Positions 6,275 to 10,158 of a stretch of DNA of 10,158 nucleotides are shown here, piece by piece. Numbering within the stretch: the first letter of the stretch is position 1; the number at the start of each line of letters is the position of its first letter. Below the pieces are notes generated by a model that was given only the letters and a program-made list of their open reading frames with translations, was not told the origin of the DNA and searched no databases. The stretch lies in the NCBI GenBank assembly GCA_947451875.1, contig CANGBE010000036.1, positions 1-10,158 on the forward strand, written 5' to 3'. A program made the translations under genes and the position numbers. Source of the stretch: Sphingomonadaceae bacterium. GTDB taxonomy: Bacteria > Pseudomonadota > Alphaproteobacteria > Sphingomonadales > Sphingomonadaceae.

Positions 6275-7222
6275 TCAGCGCCGCTCAAACCGCTTCAAAC
6301 CCGGTCCGAGCGTATTCGCGCCAATGGCCAGCGCCTCTCCGGTCCAGTCGGCCACCCACGCTGTCTCACGGTCCAATCCGGGAACGAGCCGGGCATCATT
6401 GCCCTCAATCGTCAGGCCGGCCGAGCGGTTGGTCCGGCTTTCGGCACCCACCGCGATGAAGGCCGAGTAATTCTCTTTCTCACGGCCCTGCACGAACAGG
6501 TTATTGGCGATCCGTCCTGTGGCTCCGGCGGGCAGGTCGATCATGTAGTTGGTCCACTTTCCGGCCGAATCGTCAAAGCTGTTGGCCAGCACCGCGACCC
6601 GCGCTGCGCGGCTTTTCAGGTAATGCCCCCCGCGCCCGATCTCGAAGCGGCTGCGGGTTACGGTGAGCGCACCAAAGCCGTTCACATAGATCGAATGGGC
6701 ACAGCCCGCGCTGAATTCGCAGGTGCCGAGCCGGGTGAAGGTGCTCTTGTCGACGGTGATCGTGCCTTCGGGATCATCGGCAGAGAGAATGCCTTGCTGG
6801 CTGTCGCGAAACCAGCTTTGCGATACCGAGATGCGGCCGTGCTCGGCGCGGATGCCTGCACCATTGCCGGAGCTGGAATGCTCATTGGCAAAGACCAGCC
6901 CCTCAACATTGGTCGAGCGTCCGCGCAGCACCAGCCCGGCCTTGTCTTCGCAGGCCTCGCCCTCAAGTGAACTTTGGCCCGGAACTTCGGCGACAAAGGA
7001 AACGTCTCCCTCGGTCTGCACGGCGCAGTCGGCATAGCGACCCGGCGCAATGCGGATCGTCCCGGAGCCGCCGCCGATGGCATTGACCGCATCCTGCAAT
7101 CGCGAGAACGAGCGCCCGCTTTCGGCGATGGTATAGGGCGCGCGGCCCTGAGCCGAGAGCGTTGCTGGAACCAGCGCGGATGCAGCAAGAGCTGCGGCGA
7201 AAGCTAAGCGGGCCTGTTTCAT
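6275..7222 (-). CDS. Secreted right-handed parallel beta-helix repeat protein
   Basis: The 315-residue product starts with a clear Sec signal peptide: MKQARLAF, then an Ala/Leu-rich core to about residue 20 and a likely cut near LSAQG (22-26). The mature part opens with YTIAESGRSFSRLQDAVNAI (30-49) and GTIRIAPGRY (54-63), the usual entry to a pectate-lyase-like beta-helix. Repeated coils with short strands and N/S/F-rich turns follow: GLVFANEH, ISVSQSWFRDS, ITVDKSTFTRL, LTVTRSRFEIG, VAVLANSFDDS, GRIANNLFVQG, LTIEGNDARL. Four cysteines (66, 91, 168, 174) could form two disulfides in the periplasm or outside. No catalytic residues for a lyase or hydrolase can be named, so the substrate, probably a polysaccharide if any, is unknown. 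It is convergent with ribA with one base between the stops. Confidence 0.82.
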   Translation of the reverse strand: MKQARLAFAAALAASALVPATLSAQGRAPYTIAESGRSFSRLQDAVNAIGGGSGTIRIAPGRYADCAVQTEGDVSFVAEVPGQSSLEGEACEDKAGLVLRGRSTNVEGLVFANEHSSSGNGAGIRAEHGRISVSQSWFRDSQQGILSADDPEGTITVDKSTFTRLGTCEFSAGCAHSIYVNGFGALTVTRSRFEIGRGGHYLKSRAARVAVLANSFDDSAGKWTNYMIDLPAGATGRIANNLFVQGREKENYSAFIAVGAESRTNRSAGLTIEGNDARLVPGLDRETAWVADWTGEALAIGANTLGPGLKRFERR

Positions 7223-7280
7223 GGCGGCTGTCTTAGCGCGCTGCCGTTAACAATGGGCGAAGCTGTTTTGTGCCGTCCCG

Positions 7281-7302
7281 CTCAGGCACAGGAGCCTGCG
7301 AG
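7281..7302 (-). terminator. Hairpin after the SPFH/RHH/small-membrane-protein unit
   Basis: Seven to 28 bases past the last stop of the minus-strand unit, CTCAGGC (7281-7287) pairs with GCCTGCGAG (7294-7302), with one bulged base and a 6-base loop. There is no T-run after it on the minus strand, so it is at best a weak or Rho-assisted terminator. The rest of the 86-base gap up to the beta-helix start shows no clear promoter or Shine-Dalgarno. Confidence 0.35.
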
Positions 7303-7308
7303 AACCTT

Positions 7309-7560
7309 TCAATCCTTACCCCAGCGCCACTTCCACCCGCCACGGGTCTTGGCGGCATAGAGCGGCAGGGGGATCAGCACTATGACCAGCGCATAGACAG
7401 TATAGGCAGGCTGACTTTCCCTCATCAGGGGCAATCCGGCAAGGGCCACGCCAACGTGCACCGCGACCATGACCCAGCCTTGCCAGGCAATCGGCGGACC
7501 CGAACCATAGCCATAGGTCTTGGCTGCGAACCAGGCGCCATCATCCTTGTTGCTATCCAT
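7309..7560 (-). CDS. Small two-helix membrane protein (YGxGxGxPxxWQGW / WRWGK signature)
   Basis: The 83-residue product has an acidic start (MDSNKDDGAWFAAKTYGYG), one hydrophobic stretch at about 24-45 after IAWQGW, and a second at about 51-70 (TVYALVIVLIPLPLY). It ends GGWKWRWGKD. From memory, tiny membrane proteins with a K-x-YG-x-G-x-G-x-P-x-x-WQGW start and a WRWGK end are widespread in proteobacteria as uncharacterised proteins, often with no named domain. The start at 7560 is supported by AAGGAGA about 7 bases upstream, and it overlaps the preceding RHH gene by 8 bases. A longer frame from 7665 is only out-of-frame RHH sequence. It is probably co-translated with the RHH and SPFH genes and acts in the inner membrane. 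Function is unknown; a regulatory or assembly partner of the SPFH protein is a guess from context. Confidence 0.75.
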   Translation of the reverse strand: MDSNKDDGAWFAAKTYGYGSGPPIAWQGWVMVAVHVGVALAGLPLMRESQPAYTVYALVIVLIPLPLYAAKTRGGWKWRWGKD

Positions 7561-7762
7561 TGCTGCTCTCCTTGGGTGGCCTGCCCCGGCGGACCGGTTC
7601 GGCAGGCGCAATCTTGATCCCCCGGCGGCCGAGCGCCTCACGAAGCAACACTTCGATTTCGACATTGACCGAGCGAAAATCGGTCGCCGCAGCCCGCTCC
7701 AACGCTGCGAACAGCGCCGGATCGAGCCGCAGGGGAAAGGATTTACGCGCCGGAGGAGCCAT
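7553..7762 (-). CDS. Arc-type ribbon-helix-helix DNA-binding protein with AT-hook-like tail
   Basis: The 69-residue product has the short strand KSFPLRLDP (7-15), then two helices (ALFAALERAAA, 16-26, and SVNVEIEVLLREALGRR, 31-47). This is the layout of an Arc/MetJ-type ribbon-helix-helix domain that dimerises and reads DNA with the strand. It ends with RRGRPPK (58-64), which resembles an AT-hook core (R-G-R-P) that sits in A/T-rich minor grooves. It lies 5 bases after the SPFH stop with no own Shine-Dalgarno, and its stop overlaps the next gene by 8 bases. Such proteins are often auto-labelled HicB-like antitoxins, but no toxin is next to it. A role as regulator of its own operon, acting at the palindrome in front of the SPFH gene, is an inference. 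Confidence 0.8.
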   Translation of the reverse strand: MAPPARKSFPLRLDPALFAALERAAATDFRSVNVEIEVLLREALGRRGIKIAPAEPVRRGRPPKESSNG

Positions 7763-7767
7763 GGGTT

Positions 7768-8502
7768 TTACTGATACAGCGAGCCGGCGTTGACCACGGG
7801 TTGGGTATCGCGCTCACCACAGAGCACGACCATCAGGTTGGAAACCATCGCCGCCTTGCGCTCGTCATCAAGGTGGATGACGTCCTTTTCCGAGAGCATT
7901 GCCAGCGCCATCTCGACCATGCCGACCGCGCCTTCAACCATCGTCTTGCGCGCGGCAACAACGGCTTCGGCCTGTTGGCGGCGGAGCATGGCACCGGCGA
8001 TTTCCTGAGCATAGGCAAGGTGGGTAAAGCCGCATTCGTCCACCGTGATGCCAGCAAGCTTGAGCCTTGCGATCAGCTCGGTGCGCAATTCCGCACCCAC
8101 CTGATCGTGATTGCCGCGCAGATCGTTGACCTTGCTCTTGTCAGAAATCAGATTGTTGGCACGAACCGAAATCTTGGTCTTGTTCATCCACGGCCAGACC
8201 CAGCGCAGCCCGGTGTTGCGATCCGATCCGCGATAGGAACCAAACAGGGTGATTGCGGCGCTCTGGTTGGGTTGCAACATATAGAAGCCGGCCGAAATGA
8301 TCACCAGAGCTAGCGCCATCAGCCCGGTGGTTACGACAAACGGGAATATCTCGCTTTTATCCGGATGCGATCCGGCCATGGCGATGATCCGGGCTACGGT
8401 CAAAGACAGCAAAGCGATAAAGGCAATCAGCATGAGATAGCCGCTGGTGCTCCAGGCACCGCGTTCTTGGCTGGAATTCATTACAGGATGCGAATCGGAC
8501 AT
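7768..8502 (-). CDS. SPFH/band-7 domain membrane protein with apparent internal deletion
   Basis: The 244-residue product starts at ATG 8502, with GGGGAG 9 bases upstream. Two membrane helices follow (about 21-42, LMLIAFIALLSLTVARIIAM, and 54-76). Then come the SPFH entry QPNQSAAITLFGSYRG (77-92), GLRWVWPW (98-105) and ISDKSKVNDLRGNHDQ (119-134). The C-terminal part is highly typical: HLAYAQEIAGAMLRRQQA (151-168), VEGAVGMVE (179-187), DERKAAMVSNLMVVLCGE (203-220), and the end VVNAGSLYQ. Family members normally have some 60 to 75 residues between KVND-x-x-GN and the second S-L-R-G-N stretch, including an IEIAAVVVW-like core strand. Here one RGN follows directly, so most of the SPFH core is missing, in frame. 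It heads a unit with the RHH and small membrane proteins. Whether it still assembles into membrane rings is doubtful. Confidence 0.85.
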   Translation of the reverse strand: MSDSHPVMNSSQERGAWSTSGYLMLIAFIALLSLTVARIIAMAGSHPDKSEIFPFVVTTGLMALALVIISAGFYMLQPNQSAAITLFGSYRGSDRNTGLRWVWPWMNKTKISVRANNLISDKSKVNDLRGNHDQVGAELRTELIARLKLAGITVDECGFTHLAYAQEIAGAMLRRQQAEAVVAARKTMVEGAVGMVEMALAMLSEKDVIHLDDERKAAMVSNLMVVLCGERDTQPVVNAGSLYQ

Positions 8503-8518
8503 GGGTAGTTGCTCCCCT

Positions 8519-8547
8519 AAAAGTGATATCAAATTAATATCGCTTTT
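8519..8547. promoter_or_regulatory. 29-bp AT-rich palindromic operator upstream of the SPFH operon
   Basis: AAAAGTGATAT (8519-8529) and ATATCGCTTTT (8537-8547) are inverted copies matching at 10 of 11 positions, with a 7-base spacer, in otherwise GC-rich DNA. The site starts 16 bases before the SPFH start codon and contains the predicted -10 box. A bound dimer would block transcription. The operon's own RHH protein is one candidate ligand, but nothing in the sequence proves this. Confidence 0.65.
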
Positions 8548-8561
8548 AAGGAGGCCGTCAA
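8534..8561 (-). promoter_or_regulatory. Predicted sigma-70-type promoter of the SPFH operon
   Basis: On the minus strand TTGACG (8561-8556) and TATTAA (8539-8534) are separated by 16 bases, giving a predicted transcript start near 8527 and a leader of about 25 bases ending in the GGGGAG ribosome site. The -10 lies in the centre of the palindrome, the usual geometry for repression. It starts 22 bases after the glpX stop, and no terminator is seen between them, so read-through from glpX is possible. Confidence 0.5.
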
Positions 8562-8582
8562 GCCGGAATTTGATTTCCCAAT

Positions 8583-9566
8583 TTATCTTGGTTTTCGGTG
8601 CTCAGCTTTCACCCAGCGCACGGTGCCGGTGCTGGCGCGCATGACGACCGTGTGCGTGGTCATGGTGCCGTCCTTGCGGCGTTTCACGCCGTCGAGCAGC
8701 GATCCGTCGGTCACGCCGGTGGCTGCGAAGATGCAGTCACCCTTGGCCAGTTCGTCGCGCAGGTAGATCTTGTTGAGATCGGTGATCCCCCACTTGCGGG
8801 CACGGGCCTTTTCGTCGTCGTTGCGGAACAGCAGGCGGCCATTGAACTGGCCACCGACGCAGCGCAGCGCAGCGGCTGCCAGCACGCCTTCAGGCGCGCC
8901 GCCGCTGCCCATGTAGAGGTCAATGGTGGTGTCTTCGTTGGTTACAGCGATGACGCCAGCTACGTCGCCATCGCCGATCAGTACCACTCCGCAGCCCAGC
9001 CCGCGCAGTTCGGCGATCAGGTCAGTGTGGCGCGGGCGATCGAGCACGCAGACGATGATGTCGCTGGGCTCAACACCCTTGGCCGCGGCAACAGCCTTTA
9101 CGTTTTCGGTCGGGCTCTTGGCCAGACTGATAATGCCATCGGGATAGCCGGGGCCAACCGCCAGCTTTTCCATATAGACATCGGGTGCATTGAGCAGGTT
9201 GCCCTCTTCGGCGCAGGCCAGAACAGCCAGAGCATTGGGGCCAGCCTTGGCAGTGATCGTTGTCCCTTCCAACGGATCGAGAGCGATGTCGATCTTTGGG
9301 CCGGTACCCTGGGCGCCGCCAACTTTTTCGCCGATGAACAGCATGGGCGCTTCATCGCGCTCACCCTCACCGATTACCACCGTGCCGTCGATTGCCAGTT
9401 CGTCAAAGGCCAAACGCATTGCCTCTACGGCGGCGTGATCGGCAGCCTTTTCATCACCGCGGCCAACCAGCTTCGCTGCGGCAATGGCGGCAGCTTCGGT
9501 AACGCGAACCATCTCTAGCACGAGAACGCGGTCTAGGACCTGACTGGCGGGTGTAGCATTACTCAT
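8583..9566 (-). CDS. glpX: Class II fructose-1,6-bisphosphatase (GlpX)
   Basis: GlpX hydrolyses fructose-1,6-bisphosphate to fructose-6-phosphate, the gluconeogenic step, in the cytoplasm with Mg2+ or Mn2+. The 327-residue product has the usual length and the lithium-sensitive phosphatase fold motifs: VVIGEGERDEAPML (63-76), DPLEGTT (97-103) with the metal-binding Asp97 and Glu100, LDRPRH (175-180), MGSGGAPEGVLAAAALRC (219-236) with the metal-binding Glu226, and GVTDGSLLDGV (284-294). In alphaproteobacteria the bifunctional FBPase/sedoheptulose-bisphosphatase type looks similar, but no Calvin-cycle genes are nearby. ATG 9566 fits homologues that begin shortly before VLDRVLVLEMVRVTE. The upstream in-frame ATG at 9623 adds 19 unmatched residues. 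An AAGGA lies rather far upstream, so the start is supported by homology more than by its ribosome site. Confidence 0.94.
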   Translation of the reverse strand: MSNATPASQVLDRVLVLEMVRVTEAAAIAAAKLVGRGDEKAADHAAVEAMRLAFDELAIDGTVVIGEGERDEAPMLFIGEKVGGAQGTGPKIDIALDPLEGTTITAKAGPNALAVLACAEEGNLLNAPDVYMEKLAVGPGYPDGIISLAKSPTENVKAVAAAKGVEPSDIIVCVLDRPRHTDLIAELRGLGCGVVLIGDGDVAGVIAVTNEDTTIDLYMGSGGAPEGVLAAAALRCVGGQFNGRLLFRNDDEKARARKWGITDLNKIYLRDELAKGDCIFAATGVTDGSLLDGVKRRKDGTMTTHTVVMRASTGTVRWVKAEHRKPR

Positions 9567-9618
9567 GGCGGAAAATTCGATCCTTCGCATAGATAAGTGA
9601 CAAAAGCGCTTAGCTGTG

Positions 9619-9654
9619 GTCACCGGTACTGTCGAGTATAGTCAGGTGACGTCA
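9619..9654. promoter_or_regulatory. Dyad-symmetric site in the glpX / secreted-protein intergenic region
   Basis: In the 137-base divergent gap, GTCACC (9619-9624) and GGTGAC (9645-9650) are perfect inverted copies, with inner ACT (9628-9630) and AGT (9640-9642) roughly symmetric. The right arm also forms the perfect palindrome TGACGTCA (9647-9654). TATAGT (9637-9642, + strand) and TATACT (9640-9635, minus strand) in the centre look like -10 boxes, but no good -35 fits either. This may be a regulator site controlling both genes; weak evidence. Confidence 0.35.
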
Positions 9655-9703
9655 AGGTTATTACAGGCATGTGCAGGGAATGCGGTGAAAGGGAATTGAT
9701 CTA

Positions 9704-10158
9704 ATGTTTGCGCCACGCCAGCCTTCCCGGCCGGCTATAGCTTTTGCTAAGCTGCTTTCCGCAGTGCTGCCCATTGCAATACTGCTTGCAGCTTCGGCAG
9801 CCCCGGCACAGGATAAGCCCGCAGCGAAGGGCAACGGCGGCGATGATGGGGCCATAACCGAGCCTATCGACCTTACCGTTACCCTGAAACCAAGAAAGCG
9901 CTGCGGTACTTTCGATTCGCGCGGTGAAATTGTTGTTTGCGGCGTCGATCGCGGCGAGGATCTGAAAGTCCCCGGCAGCGCTGATGAGCCTGGATCCCAT
10001 CAAAGTCTGTATAATGGTGTCCCGCAGGCCCCCAGTGTCAGCGGTCTGGCCGATTGCAGTGTAAAAAAGTGCATCGGCATCGGTAAAGCGCCGCCAAAGA
10101 TCTTTATCATAGACGTGAAATCACTGCCTGAAGCGCCCAAGGGATCGGATGCCGAGAA
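9704..10158 (+). CDS. Secreted protein of unknown function, 5' part (runs off the window)
   Basis: The frame stays open from ATG 9704 to the last base (151 full codons), so the gene is cut at its 3' end. AAAGGGA ends about 9 bases upstream. The first 35 or so residues form a signal peptide: basic MFAPRQPSRP, then a hydrophobic core ending LLAASAAPAQ, with likely cleavage after AQ. The mature part is Lys/Gly/Asp-rich and contains CGTFDSRGEIVVCGVDRGED. I recall the 'C…(E/D)IVVC…' motif from several uncharacterised secreted proteins of sphingomonads. Further cysteines occur in LADCSVKKCIG, so two disulfides are possible. There is no recognised domain or catalytic motif, and no function can be assigned. 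It is divergent from glpX across a 137-base gap. Confidence 0.7.
   Translation, partial: MFAPRQPSRPAIAFAKLLSAVLPIAILLAASAAPAQDKPAAKGNGGDDGAITEPIDLTVTLKPRKRCGTFDSRGEIVVCGVDRGEDLKVPGSADEPGSHQSLYNGVPQAPSVSGLADCSVKKCIGIGKAPPKIFIIDVKSLPEAPKGSDAE

Noticed and set aside
6224..6970. Plus-strand open frame over the end of ribA and the beta-helix gene
   Set aside because: The opposite strand encodes a signal peptide and regular beta-helix coils, which explains the sequence better.
7553..7762. Possible toxin-antitoxin pair (HicB-like antitoxin with neighbour as toxin)
   Set aside because: The RHH protein lacks a HicB partner domain, and the adjacent small gene encodes a two-helix membrane protein in a conserved-looking operon with an SPFH gene, not a HicA, RelE or other known toxin.
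8598..9518. Plus-strand open frame of 306 codons across glpX
   Set aside because: Antisense to glpX throughout; the composition reflects the reverse complement of a conserved gene.

Overview
The window is a GC-rich, densely packed chromosomal segment. It most likely comes from an alphaproteobacterium of the Sphingomonadales, with an Erythrobacteraceae-like character. This rests on remembered protein style (RibA with a long N-terminal extension, BioF/D/A, GlpX, and secreted proteins carrying an 'IVVCG' motif); no search was run. Coding density is very high, no gene-free stretch exceeds about 140 bases, and no rRNA, tRNA or CRISPR array is visible.

Layout. (1) 1-114: C-terminal end of an IS200/IS605-type TnpA transposase on the + strand, cut by the window edge, with a short hairpin after it. 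(2) 155-3812, minus strand: a tight unit yggS-bioF-bioD-bioA. BioF, BioD and BioA are three of the four late biotin-synthesis enzymes. YggS is a PLP-binding homeostasis protein, and both BioF and BioA depend on PLP. bioF/bioD and bioD/bioA are each joined by a 4-base GTGA overlap. (3) 3835-6273, plus strand, divergent from yggS: a degenerate thiamine-phosphate-synthase-like protein, then exodeoxyribonuclease III (xth), then GTP cyclohydrolase II (ribA, first step of riboflavin synthesis). (4) 6275-7222, minus: a secreted right-handed beta-helix protein, convergent with ribA with one base between the stop codons. (5) 7309-8502, minus: a three-gene unit of an SPFH/band-7 membrane protein, a small ribbon-helix-helix DNA-binding protein and a small two-helix membrane protein, preceded by a promoter lying inside a near-perfect 29-bp AT-rich palindrome. 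(6) 8583-9566, minus: glpX, class II fructose-1,6-bisphosphatase. (7) 9704-end, plus: the start of a secreted protein of unknown function, running off the window.

The most unusual points are as follows. The SPFH protein appears to have lost most of its SPFH core by a clean in-frame deletion, while its membrane helices and conserved C-terminal part remain. A self-regulated membrane-stress-like operon is suggested by the palindromic operator plus an operon-encoded ribbon-helix-helix protein with an AT-hook-like tail. A PLP-handling gene heads the biotin operon. The ThiE-like protein lacks the usual catalytic signatures. I see no convincing new defence system or wholly undescribed machinery; most of the window is core metabolism.
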